Source: Cryptomeria japonica
Taxonomy: Eukaryota; Streptophyta; Pinopsida; Cupressales; Cupressaceae
NCBI RefSeq assembly: GCF_030272615.1
Contig: NC_081406.1
Location: 244,023,218 to 244,087,217, forward strand
Reading direction: 5' to 3'
DNA: 64,000 bases
Shown here: one piece after another, positions 11,545 to 21,715 of the stretch
Numbering within the stretch: the first letter of the stretch is position 1
How the letters are laid out: every line of letters begins with the position of its first letter
Position numbers and translations under genes: made by a program
The notes under the pieces: model-generated
The model's database searches: none
The model's input: the letters and a program-made list of their open reading frames with translations, nothing else
What the model was told of the DNA's origin: nothing

Positions 11545-12915
11545 TTCCCCTTCATGAAATAAACTAAGTTAATCATTAGAAGTGGGAATTACAGCAATCT
11601 TGAAGATAAATTTCATTGTAATGTGACAATTAACACACACTCAAAGGTAAAGCATCAAAAACACATTCTCGAAAGTTCTTCACAAATGTAATAATTGATC
11701 CAGAAGGCAAATCTAGAAAACGAAAAGCAGTTGGCAACTTTTCACAATGGTGACAGAGAAATAATTTTTCCCCCTCTTTTTTCACACCACTAAGGAAGGT
11801 CTTGCAGCTGGAAAATACTCTGTCGCCTTCATCTTCCTAGCCAATTTCTCCAACTTGGCAAAGATTTACTGTCTGTAAATGTGACGTGTCTCCTATACAA
11901 GAAGCATATACCATTTTATGCCCTTCAATCCAAGTAGATCTAGGGAGCTTTTTGATTCCTTATCTTTCATAAATCTCCTTAGCTCACACCACCTGCCTAG
12001 TTTTTCCTGGATGTTTGAGGGAACATAAGCTAATCTTTTTTAAGATTCAAATAAAAATGCAGCTGCCTATATTCAAAGGTGATCTGTAGGCAACAAGAAA
12101 ACGGATCGACATAAGCAGCAAGAAAACAGATCCACATCTCCACCTCAGGTTTAACTGTGATCTTGATAATAATGTTAAGGGTGCTCTCAAGATAGCCAAC
12201 ACGGGCAAGTACGCCAAGCGTGCACACATAATGAACAACTGTAGGTGTAATGCAGTAAGGGTTACCTATGTCATTGAAGTATGCACAGCTCACATGCACT
12301 AAACCTCAAGCAAAGTTTATAGTTTCAGAACATGTTCCAAAATGGTTCATTAATTCAAATATTTGCAGGGCATCCTTACAAAATCGGTTTTGTGAATATC
12401 CCATAAACAGTGCATTCCCTGAAAAGAAATTTCTGAGGCATTTTGCCAAATAGTTTACGTGCCTTGTTTATGCTTCCACATTTTCCATATATGTCTACTA
12501 GAGCATTTCCAAATCCCCCTTATATTAAGATCCGATGGACGGCCATACATCTGTAAAAATCCCTTTGTTGGTTTAATGGATGCCCATACCCTGTTCTAGA
12601 GCTCTGATATTGGCACAGGCAGGAGGATGCTGGCAAAGGTCGTAGAGTCTGGCTTTACCCCTGCCAAGCGCATTTGCTTGGAATTTCTGCAGCCTTTTCG
12701 ACTAATCCCTTTTGCATTTATCCTGCAATCATGGCATTCCCTGAGACCACATTCTTTTGAGGCATCCTGTCAAACAGTTCAGTGTCTGTCTGTGCTTCCA
12801 CATTTTGCATACATGACTACCCAAGCATTTCTAAATAGTACGCGATGCTTTGATGGACGTCCAACGCATGTTGCAACACTTCCATTTTCGCACAGGCCAA
12901 CAGTGCGCTAACAAA
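11545..12915 (-). pseudogene. PPR-DYW type pentatricopeptide repeat protein, pseudogene
   Basis: Intact PLS-DYW proteins bind organellar transcripts and deaminate specific cytidines. On the minus strand, from high to low coordinate, there are PPR units with DRMPQKNVVSGNAMIAG (about 12768-12718) and a second unit with YGKCGSINKARKLF-like text (about 12480). The E-motif-like VVHYVCTLGVLARVGYLES follows (about 12240-12180), with a KPEVEMWICFLAAY segment. Next comes GRWCELRRFMKDK (about 12000) and then KLEKLARKMKATEYFPAARP (about 11850). The DYW-like end carries HCEKLPTAF and, out of frame, NEIYLQ. Many stops and frameshifts make it non-functional. Intact family members are usually longer; the N-terminal repeats are missing or lie in the eroded part beyond 12915. 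Confidence 0.87.
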
Positions 12916-13017
12916 AGAAAAATGATTGATTCAAAACCAATTTCTCTATTTGCTGATAAGATTTGTCTGCATGGGCGGCAACAAATTGAATGTCAACAGC
13001 GAACAGAACTGCTGAGA

Positions 13018-14010
13018 TTAAATGCTTGAGGGTATCCACCTGCCACCAGGCGGGAACAATTTAAATTCAAACATTTCACAACGATCATCGTTTAAACGGA
13101 AACTGACGGCCAAAGGAACGGGCCCACACCAGCCACCTAAGCAGTCAAAGCTTAGAATGTGCTGGTTAAACCGGCCCGTGCCCGTCGACAACACAGCCCT
13201 GCAACGGTCTACCTCCAATGGCTCCTTGAGGTGACCGTAAGGAGCCATTGGAGGTAGAACGTTGCAGGGCTGTGTGTTGTCGATGGGCACCAACCTGTGC
13301 GTGGAGTGAGCTGGATCCGCAAAATTCCCTGAGTTAGCTAGCACAATGGAAGAAGAATCACCAGGTTGAGGGAAGGTTAGAGGTCGAGGTGAGAGGGGAG
13401 TAGGAGGATGGGAAGGAAGTGGACGAGACGAAAGGAGATGGAGCGAAGAGCCAGAAAATGGAGCCGAGTTCGAGGCATCACCATTAGAGAATGAGGAAGA
13501 TGCTACAGAAGCATCTGCAGAGCCTCTACCGTCCAACCTATTAATGTTGACAGATCGGGTAGTGATAGACGGGGTTGGTACAGGGGGAGAACAAGAGGAA
13601 GGCGGGGGTTGGAAGTTTGAGGAGGAGGGGAATAGGAAGAGAGGGGGAGGCCAACCGAAGGAAGCGTAGGAAGGGAAGTGGGAAGACAAAACGAGTGTTG
13701 ATTGTCACAAGCAGCTACCAAACGGAATGCCCCAGTCTTACGTTGCAAGGCAAGGAACTTCCTCTTTTGTCTGTTCACACATTCCCCTTGCCTGCCGATC
13801 GCTCTAGCATAGGAAGTAGTATCAAGGCGCAACCATAGATCTGGACGAAGAGAAACTGCAAGCTCCAAATGAAGAGGAAGGAGCCTAGAGTTTAAGTGAT
13901 CAATCAACCTCCTGGTAGATTTGATAACAGACCTCAGGAGAGAGAGACTAGCTCTGAAGAAAATGTTCTTCGTTTTGGAGTCCCAGAGGTGATGGACGAT
14001 TCTGACAAAG
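13018..14010 (-). other. Unidentified Pro/Ser-rich open region, two overlapping minus frames
   Basis: Not recognised. One frame is open from about 14010 to 13503. It contains STRRLIDHLNSRLLPLHLE and a basic stretch RQGECVNRQKRKFLALQRK, then becomes Pro/Ser/Leu-rich. A second frame (13689-13018) is rich in Ser and Pro and ends in FEFKLFPPGGRWIPSSI. Neither open frame begins with an obvious ATG in the part read. The region has visibly higher GC than its surroundings. It could be a captured host exon, an old gene fragment or part of an unidentified transposon. The long frames may owe something to the base composition. Confidence 0.3.
13178..13290. repeat. Near-perfect inverted repeat with about 50-bp arms
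   Basis: The left arm is 13178-13227, the loop is 13228-13238 and the right arm is 13239-13290. The arms pair almost base for base: GTGCCC at the outer end, CAGCCCTGCAACG in the middle, and CCTCCAATGGCTCCTT at the inner end. There are two or three mismatches and a 2-base AC insertion. The centre is short enough for a cruciform or RNA hairpin. It lies within the unidentified Pro/Ser-rich region. Confidence 0.9.
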
Positions 14011-14764
14011 GATGGAAATAACTAACAGTCTCTGCATCTTTTTAGAAATGCCAGGTCTGCAACCTTCTTTGCGAGCTTTATCCGTAGTGCTTCAAGTTGC
14101 TTGCATTTGAACCACAATTCTCTTTCTTGAAGGGTGTTAATCAATGTCATTAGATTTCTACAATTCATTAATGTATCTGTATAATGTTTCTGGATTTGAT
14201 TGTGTGATTTTTTTTGCATCAACATTTTGGATCACACTCTCTAATCCATCATCAGGATGATAAGGAGCACTAAGAAAAAAATAGATAATATTGCAGACCT
14301 GGTCACAATAAAAAGAGTGAGAATGGTGGGAAGAGGGAAAGAGAGGGTGAGGGAAGGACAAGTGGTAACTTAGGATAGGAGGAATAAAATAACAATTCTA
14401 AAAACAAAAAGGACACCAACAAGTTAAAAAAAAACACCCCAAAGAACAATAAAATAAAGATTAATAAAAGACACCAAGAAACAAAAATACTAAACCAATA
14501 AAAATAAACTAGATAAGAAAATAGCCTCACTATATATATACACACATACACATATGTATATACATATACATATACATATATATCTGTATTGATATATATG
14601 TGTACATATATGTGCACCAAAAAAATCAAACAATAAAAACTGAATGAAGGTCAAATTTTATATATATATATATATATATACAACAATGTCTATGTGTCTG
14701 TACATATACATACATGCAAAAAAGTATTCAACATACACCAAAAACAAAAGAAAAAATTCAACCG
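14011..14764. other. No gene recognised; TA/CA simple repeats
   Basis: Nothing identifiable as a gene. Bases 14529-14620 are an imperfect TATA/CATA microsatellite and 14660-14681 is a (TA)n run. Short minus-strand open frames at 14022-14361 show no known motif. The repeats also produce artificial Tyr/Val/Ile-rich translations. Confidence 0.6.
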
Positions 14765-15060
14765 ATTTGCTAGAATAGCTTCGCCTCCTTCTATGTTATC
14801 GATTGATAAGTCTTGGACATTAAGGTCTTCGAGAACCCTTTTCTGCTTGCAGCATCTCGGACAGCAAATACAATACTGGACTATTAAAAGGACGAGGATT
14901 TCCTGTTATACAACTCTTTTGCAAGGGTGGTTTTAGCCGCTCCACCCATTCCCACGATCCCAACAGGAAGAAACAGATGCAGATAGAGATAAGGGCACAA
15001 CCTCCTCAAAAGGATTTACAATTTGGATAGGTGAAGATGTAGTCGTGGCCATGGAATTCG
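14765..15060 (-). pseudogene. NBS-type disease-resistance gene fragment (P-loop region)
   Basis: Plant NBS-LRR proteins are intracellular immune receptors with an ATP-binding P-loop. The minus-strand translation at about 14970-14900 reads GIVGMGGAAKTTLAKELYN. This matches the NBS P-loop except that the usual GIGKTT is AAKTT, so the glycine before the lysine is lost. After two stops, IVFAVRDAAS resembles the strand following the P-loop in TIR-NBS-LRR proteins. In a shifted frame, VLEDLNVQDLSIDNIEGGEAILANRL matches the next helices. Only about 100 codons are recognisable; no TIR or LRR part was found nearby. Confidence 0.7.
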
Positions 15061-16085
15061 GTTCAACTAAAACAGAAGAATCCGTAAGCAAGCGAACAAA
15101 CAAATGTCTCTGATCAACTCTGCCCGCAAGGTATTGTATTAAAAAGCTAAGAAATTTCGTCTCTGTAAAAGCCGAAATTTACAGTAGGGCAGCGTAAAAG
15201 CAGAGGGGGGAAAAATTTAGGTAGTTGATTATTCGATATAGTCGTTTGGAATCCACTTCAAAAGAGACTAAGTCGTCCACCCAACCACGAATTTGGTATC
15301 CCGTGTCATCACGTGTTATGATTAGACACCTTTTGCACCGATCGATAATTTTGGTACCTAAACTCATTATATTGAGAGTAGATGCACTCAAAACTCTTTT
15401 CTTTCCTAACAATTGTGTATTGATTATTTTTCATTGTTGAATAGAAATAGAAAGGGAGTGGTGATTGTATTGGTTTAACTTTATTTGTAGCTATAAATTT
15501 TAAATCTTTTTATTTTATCAATATCAATTGTTGCTTTGTTAAGTGTTAGTTCTTAATATTTAATTATAGTAATTGCACATGTTGTGGATAGTGGTATTTG
15601 TCTATTATTACTTAGAGATATAGGTATTATATGTAAATTTTTAGGATGATTTAAATATAATTGACAGCCACCTAAGAGTTGTAATCACACACTTTCCTTA
15701 TCATAATGGTCTACACAATTATGATTAGTTTTTTGGATTTACTATATATATGTAATATGGGTCATGCCTAAGAGAACAACTTTGTAAAGGAAGAATGGTG
15801 ATCAAGGGATCTTAGAATTTGAAAATATTTTTTTATTGTTAATATATATTGTTTATTCTATCAATTACTATTTTTTTAATTACATAAGTAGCTGAAATTT
15901 AATTCTCTCAATATTTCTCATAAGAAAATGATACTTATATTGTTTATTTTTTTGTAGTTGTAAGTCATTACATGTTTCTAATAGGCAAGATGTACACCTA
16001 TGGTAGCTAATGAAATAAAAAAAATGTTTAAACTTTCAGTCTCACCCCCAACATTTATTGGTTTGTCATTGCAAATAGCAGAATA

Positions 16086-16117
<32 letters not shown>

Positions 16118-17309
16118 TGCTAATTGCAAAATTTGGATGCCTAAGCATGTGAGTTGTTTGACAAAATACCTCAAAGAAATGTGACCTTAGAGAATAACAC
16201 TGTGGTAGGATATGTTCAAAAAGGGTTTTTGGAAAAGGCCTTAGAAAATTTCAATTAAATGCAAACAAACATCATGTAAGCAAATTCTCAAATTAGAGCT
16301 TGGGAAGAGGGTATGGATTCCCATAAAAGCATATTTGAAAATGGATTTCTACTTTATCTTGTAATTATAAAGGCCACTTTCCATCACCATATCCTTCACA
16401 AAAAAATTTGTGTAAATTTCAACAAAGAATAATTTATGTATAAACTCTCTCTTGAGTGATTTCAAATTATGATTAATATTCTTTGAATCTTATAAGTATG
16501 AATAATAATTGAAGTTCCTTTTAGCTTTCAAATGCTTCATGTTAGGAGGAAGGTGTGGCTTTACGAACTTATTAGTGTTCATTCATATTCATGTTCATTG
16601 ACCACTGATAAATTTTTTATTAAAATTCTAATACAAAATATCTTTAGAGACTTTAAATATTCACAATCTACTATGTGTACACTAAAGAGAGTTTAGAAAA
16701 AATTATGGTAGGTTTTTTTTGAATCAATATTTCCTATCACACTCTATGATCTATTATCAAGAAAAAGAATAATCTCTCACCAAGAACAAAGATTAATCCT
16801 TGTCTTGATGATAGATCACAAATTGATCTAAAATATCAATTCATGTGTTTTACATAACAAATAATGTTTGTGTACCAATGGGTTATTTATAGACTATAAA
16901 CCATATCTTCTCTTTCTGTAGCATTTACTTAAATGTGACCTCAAGATTTGATTTATCCATAGATTTTGCTAGTCCTTGGTTCCTAACAATTTTAGTAATA
17001 TGTATTTCAATGTTAAATTCTTGGATATTGTTGATCTGTCTACACCTTCTAGTAGTAATTTCTTGTTGCACAAACATATCTTTAACAAATGCACTAGGTA
17101 CATAGGATATTATCCTATACCCTACCAATTATGGCCTAAAATTTTTGATATCTTTTTGTAAGCTTATTTTTCTATGATATCATACTTCACTTTTGCAACC
17201 TACAAAGATTTACGCAAAAATGCAATTGGTTGCTTAGAACCTTCATCATTATTTTATAATAAGACAATAACTACAGTATAAAAGGAAGTAAATGAAAATA
17301 TTTGAAATG
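15061..17309. other. No gene recognised; AT-rich
   Basis: Both strands were read without finding conserved motifs, retroelement landmarks or RNA genes. A short compound microsatellite, (TC)n then (AC)n, lies at about 16087-16117. Some of the region may be ancient retroelement sequence beyond recognition by eye. Confidence 0.5.
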
Positions 17310-18414
17310 ATTTTCTAAAATCAGGATATTTTAACGGTTTTTATCTTGGTAATGAGCAAGTATATTGCATGTAATGCAAATTGCGTGATGAGTTATTGAG
17401 TTCGATGAAGCGGTGATCAAGGAGCGGTCGAGGCTATCTTGAATGATGTGTAGAGATTGTTATGTAATCCAACAATCATACTTGAACCGACTTGTTTGTA
17501 ATCTCTATGAGAGAATTATGTTTTTTTGTGTTACCGACCTAGTGATTTGTTTATAAGGTCAATGAGTTGTTTTGTTTCAGAGTTGGCAAATTTATAGTTG
17601 AGTGTGTGGTTGCCGTATCGGATGATATATCTACAGTTTGTGTAAAGGCAGATAGGAGCATGAAAAGGATCTGAACAAGCAAGTGTATTGCTATTCAAAC
17701 AGATCAGCAAACTCCTATTGTTTTCTAACAATTACAACAGTAAAATCTCCTAACCGGGTAAGCTCTAACAAGCTTAGTGTTATTCAAATCCTCTAACCAT
17801 GTGGTCCATTAGCTTGGATTTCAAATACTCTACCAAGGTTACTCCTCACATGGTATTTCTTTTAATAGGGCATTATAGTCAACCCCTTAACCGGGTGGTC
17901 CCTAACGCCTGATCTATTCTTAACAGGACTTTTTGTAAAAGCTTTAGCAGGCTTGGCTTCTAACAGGGTAAACTTCAGAAGAGTTCAGATAGTTAACTTG
18001 TGAGTCTCATCTCACCGTGGTTTTTCCCATTTGGGTTTCCACATCAAAAATAGTGTGTCAAGTGGTGAATGTTTTTCTGGTTATGTTTACTATGGTTAAA
18101 TTGCTTAACTACTTAATCCACTTTGATATGTTATGTTAACCGACAACAATATGAGATGAATTTTTACTTATGTCCATAAAGTATTTGGATTTTTGTGAGT
18201 TTCAAGTTGTTTACTATTAATATGTTATAACAGTCAACCGGTTAAACTTGACAGTGATATTGTATTTATAGTTCAATGGTTTAACTTGTCAATTCTAAGT
18301 TTACTTTGAGAGGTTGATTATAAGATTGGTGAAAGTTATTATCAGTTTTATATCTATTGTTTCACCCCCCCTCTCAGTAGTTGATTGGATCCTTATTCTT
18401 TCATCATACCATCA
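17310..18414 (+). repeat. Copia 5' LTR (left end approximate)
   Basis: It ends in CA at 18413-18414, two bases before a TGGTATCAG primer site. It contains CCGTGGTTTTTCCC at about 18015 and a CACCCCCCCTCTCAGTA stretch near the end, both typical of this copia LTR type; a similar CCCCTCTCAGTA occurs in the solo LTR at about 50.77 kb. The start is placed near 17310 by guess; no target duplication was found. Confidence 0.6.
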
Positions 18415-18416
18415 AT

Positions 18417-18428
18417 TGGTATCAGATC
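18417..18428 (+). promoter_or_regulatory. Copia primer-binding site (tRNA-Met type)
   Basis: TGGTATCAGATC follows the LTR end after a 2-base spacer. Ten of the twelve bases match the usual TGGTATCAGAGC, complementary to the 3' end of initiator tRNA-Met, which primes minus-strand synthesis in most copia elements. Confidence 0.8.
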
Positions 18429-18484
18429 TTCTTAGGTCCTCTAAGGTCTAAGCATAACAACTTGAGGTAAAGATCTTCTAGAAC

Positions 18485-19700
18485 ATGATGAAGAAGAAAG
18501 GTCTGAAGTTTAATAGAGAGAACTATAGAATATGGAGTAATAGAATGCAAATGCATATTAAGAGTGTAGGAAGTCAATACTAGGAACATGTTGGTACTCA
18601 ATATGTTGCACCTAGTGGGATTATAACTGATGATTAGAAGAAAGAGCAACAAGAAAATAATCAAGCACTAGAGGCTATTATCAGTTCTTTGTCTGATGTA
18701 GAGTATGTAGATGTTCATGGTCTGGAGATTGCATATGAGGTATGAAAGAAACTTGAAGAGATTTATAGCGGTGATGAATATGTGAAGATTGTCAAGGAAG
18801 AGAGTCTAAGAGGAAATTTTGATGACATGTGGATGGCTGAAGGTGAGAATATCCAATAGTATGGTCAAAGGATAAAAGAGATAGTTGGTGAGATCAAGAG
18901 TGCTAGTGGTAAAGTGGAAGATGCCATAGTGGTTAGTAAGGTGTTGAGAACCTTGCTACCGGTCTACGCTATCTGAGTTGTAGCCATTCAGGAGTTAAAG
19001 TCAATTGACAAAACTAAGATAACCCTTGACTCCATCATTGGTAAGCTTACTGCTTTTGAATTAAATGGTTATGATGGTAGTGTTTAGAAATCTGAGCCTA
19101 CATTTAGAGCTTTAGTTTCTAACCCATCTATGAAGAAAATTAGAGATGTCAGTCACAGTTATGAATCTAGATCAAGCAGAGAAGTTGATGATGAAGACAC
19201 TTTGGTTGATCTTGACACATTGTTGGCCAAGCAATTGCCCACAGGTACCGGTAAATACAGAGGTAAATTATCTTTGAAATATTTTGCATGCAACAAGATT
19301 GGACACATTGCAACTACCGGTCCTAATGGTGATAATGAGCATTAGTGAGAGAAGTTCAAGAAGTACAAGGGAAAAGGAAAAATACATTATCTTATTGTAG
19401 TTGATGGTGGTATCACTGATGATGAATCTGAGGGTGATGCTAATGAAGACATTGTGTTTGTAGTCATTAAAGAGGAGACATCTGATTAGAAAGCTTTAGT
19501 TTCTTGCATGGATAATTCTGATGATTGCATCATTGATAGTGGTTGTTCACATCACATGACCGGTGACCAGAGCAAATTTCTTTCTTTGATGGCAGAGTTG
19601 TGAGATTTGCTAATGACTCACCCTGCATCGTTAAAGGTAAGGGAATTATTTCTCTTAATGGAAAGAGCAGTGCAGATGATGTCTACTAGGCTGAAGGATT
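18485..19700 (+). pseudogene. gag: Copia gag and N-terminal protease, riddled with stop codons
   Basis: The frame begins at ATG 18485 with MMKKKGLKFNRENYRIWSNR, the usual start of copia Gag. UBN2-type gag text follows, such as KKLEEIYSGD, GEIKSASGK and IGKLTAFEL. A zinc-knuckle relic FACNKIGHI lies near 19285. The protease active site CIIDSGCSHHMTGDQSKF is near 19530. The frame is constant from 18485 to about 19590, where a small deletion shifts it to FDGRVVRFANDSPCIVKGKG. Most internal stops can be explained as TGG to TAG/TGA, CAG to TAG or CGA to TGA. Homologous Gag proteins have Trp, Gln or Arg at several of these places. Confidence 0.88.
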
Positions 19701-20472
19701 TGTAGACCCCTAAAATTGGCCTGTCTAATTAAATAAATATCTTTATTTATTTAATTATTTTAGCCTAATTCTTTTATTAATTAAATGAATCTTTTTTTAT
19801 TTAATTAATTCATTTATCCTCTTCTAGCCCTCTTTTCTCATTTAAATAAATACTTTTATTTATTTAAATTATCATTTTTTTCTAAATTAAATAAATATTT
19901 TTATTTATTTAATTAATCCCACTTCTTCTATTAATTAAATAAATCTTAATTTATTTAATTAATTCATTAGCCTTTTCTACTTATGACACATGTCATTCAT
20001 CTCTTAATTCCTACACTACCTACTCTCTCATTATTTTCTTATTTCTTTTACCTAGCCAACCATTTATCTTTTACATCTCTCAATCTTATCCCTCCATTTC
20101 TTATAGTGTCTTCTATATAAGGAGATGCTTCCTTTATTATCAACCCCCCTGGAATCCTTCAAGCATTCTAGAATTCAAACTTTCATATGCGATCAAGCCT
20201 ACTTGCAACCACACTTTCGTTCTTTGTTGAGCTCTTGTGCACACATAAAATTTGAGAGCAAATATATCAAGCAAGATCAATGGAGATAGGAAGAATGGAG
20301 ATCCAAACCCTATTGGACATGTGATGGTATAATCTTTGTGATTTCATTTGATTTGCATTGTCTTAGGTAATCTTTATATGTTATGGTGGATCTTTGTTGT
20401 TGTTAGGCTAGGGTTTTGTGGTTGAATCTATTCAGTCTTTCAATATTGTTGTTTCCATTTTTACCATAAACA
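19701..20472 (+). repeat. 5' LTR with five imperfect palindromes
   Basis: It begins TGTAGACCCC and ends TACCATAAACA, with short TGT/ACA terminal inverted repeats. Between 19726 and 19964 it holds five AT-rich inverted repeats of about 32 bases each, of the form TTAATTAAATAAAT, spacer, then the complement. A TATATAAGGAGA motif near 20115 is a plausible promoter, followed by an A/C-rich R/U5-like part. Confidence 0.75.
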
Positions 20473-20475
20473 TTT

Positions 20476-20490
20476 TGGCACGCCCAGTGG
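20476..20490 (+). promoter_or_regulatory. Putative primer-binding site
   Basis: TGGCACGCCCAGTGG starts three bases after the LTR end, the expected position for a PBS. I could not match it to a specific tRNA from memory, so the primer identity is left open. Confidence 0.55.
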
Positions 20491-21388
20491 GAGCCTTCTG
20501 TATTTACAAAGCTGAAAGTTCCGCATGCATGGCCACACGAGCGGATGCCCTTACTAGCACCTTTTTGTTTTAGAAAGCCAAAATCTTTCTAGTTGTTGGG
20601 GTAGGAGGTCAGACCTCTAGAGCGGCCCACACACATACGGTTCTTAGTAGAGATACAAAGTTTGCCACAAGGATTTTTCATGGGCACTGATGCTTGGCTG
20701 CCCCAGAGAAGTGAGTGCCAAGGGTGGAGCCAATAGGGTCAAGAATCTAAGTATCTGCTCTGAATAGCATAGCCTCGGGAGAAACCCCATGTGGGATCAA
20801 CAACTATTGTCCTAGCCAACCATAAGAATTGTGCTTGCCTTCTTTTGAACACTCAAACATTCAAGATCAAACATCAAAACATTGTGTCTTTTGTGTCTTC
20901 AAGTGTATGCAAAACATTTCTACATCAAACAACACACTTTCTTTGGAGTCATTTTGAGTCTAAACACTTGCAAACATTGAGTCCTCATCAACATTGTGTC
21001 CTATTGTCACAAAAAACATTTAAAAATTTAGATTTGGTCACAACAACAACTTTACAAATTGGAAAAATTGCACTTAATTTCTGGAAACGCGTTTGTGCAG
21101 TGTCCAATAGTGTCTGTGAACGGTAGAAACGCGTATGTGTTATCACAAGCAAAATTACATTTACAAAATCTCAAAAACGTGTCTGTGCAGTTTTCAACAA
21201 CGCCTGTGTCATTTAATCGCGTCTGTGAAGTATATAGGCACATCTCTGTTCAGAATTGGAAAAACTTGCAGTCTGGCAAAAACAAGAGCAATCAGTTTCA
21301 GACTTATTGAGCTTCCTAGGTTATCTCTTCAGGTTTTCATCTAGAGTTTAGCCTATTTCTGGGTCTCACAATTCCATCAAATTTGACG
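20491..21388 (+). other. Retroelement leader, no gene; short GCGTCTGTG-like repeats
   Basis: Untranslated leader of the preceding LTR element. At about 21086-21230 there are at least six short related words such as ACGCGTTTGTG, GTGTCTGTG, ACGCGTATGTG, ACGTGTCTGTG, ACGCCTGTG and TCGCGTCTGTG. No protein motif was found. Confidence 0.5.
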
Positions 21389-21715
21389 TATGTGTTTAAG
21401 GTTTTAAACAATTTTAAGAATCAAGAGAATTTATATGACAATTGTAAATTTGAATATTTGCAAAGCACGTTGTAAAAAGTGTATTATTAATTTGATCTAC
21501 ACATGCATTGACAATTGTATCATAGTCACAAATATTCTTAGGGCAATCTATACCAAATAAAATAAATGTGCAAGGATTAGAAAGATCACATTGCAGAAAG
21601 GGCAACCAATTGAAAAGTATAAAAAGGATTTACAACATCAAAAGATGTTCAAATCTCATATATATTTGAATTATAGTGTTTTTGATGGACTTATTGATGG
21701 ATTCTGTTATACTTG
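21389..21715 (+). repeat. Old LTR-element repeat, copy A, left part
   Basis: This aligns by eye with 39692-40042. Shared blocks include TTAAGGTTTTAAA at the start, AAAGGGCAACCA, TTGATGGATTCT versus TTGCTGGATTCT, and the terminal ACTTG. The homology continues after the chromovirus at 30714. No recognisable protein domain is left. Confidence 0.85.
21711..21715 (+). other. Target-site duplication, left (ACTTG)
   Basis: ACTTG directly precedes the chromovirus LTR (TGGTAC at 21716). It is repeated at 30714-30718 directly after the LTR terminal CA. The uninterrupted paralogue at 40038-40042 has a single ACTTG followed by TTACTCCT. Confidence 0.95.

Larger units (their letters stand above)
17310..19700 (+). 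mobile_element. Ty1/copia element: 5' LTR, gag and start of protease; 3' part lost
   Basis: The layout is LTR, PBS, gag, zinc knuckle, protease on the plus strand. The element stops abruptly at 19700, where another LTR (TGTAGACCCC) begins. Integrase, RT and the 3' LTR of this copia element are not found further right. The left LTR end is approximate. Nonsense codons rather than indels account for most of the damage. Confidence 0.9.
19701..21388 (+). mobile_element. LTR element, 5' LTR and leader only (Tat-like appearance)
   Basis: A 772-bp LTR (TGTAGACCCC...CATAAACA) is followed directly by TTTTGGCACGCCCAGTGGGA, a primer-site-like sequence. Then comes about 0.9 kb of leader with no open frame over 111 codons. 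It interrupts the copia protease at 19700. No 3' LTR was found; at about 21389 the sequence changes to an older repeat. Assignment to the Tat group is an inference from LTR style. Confidence 0.65.
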
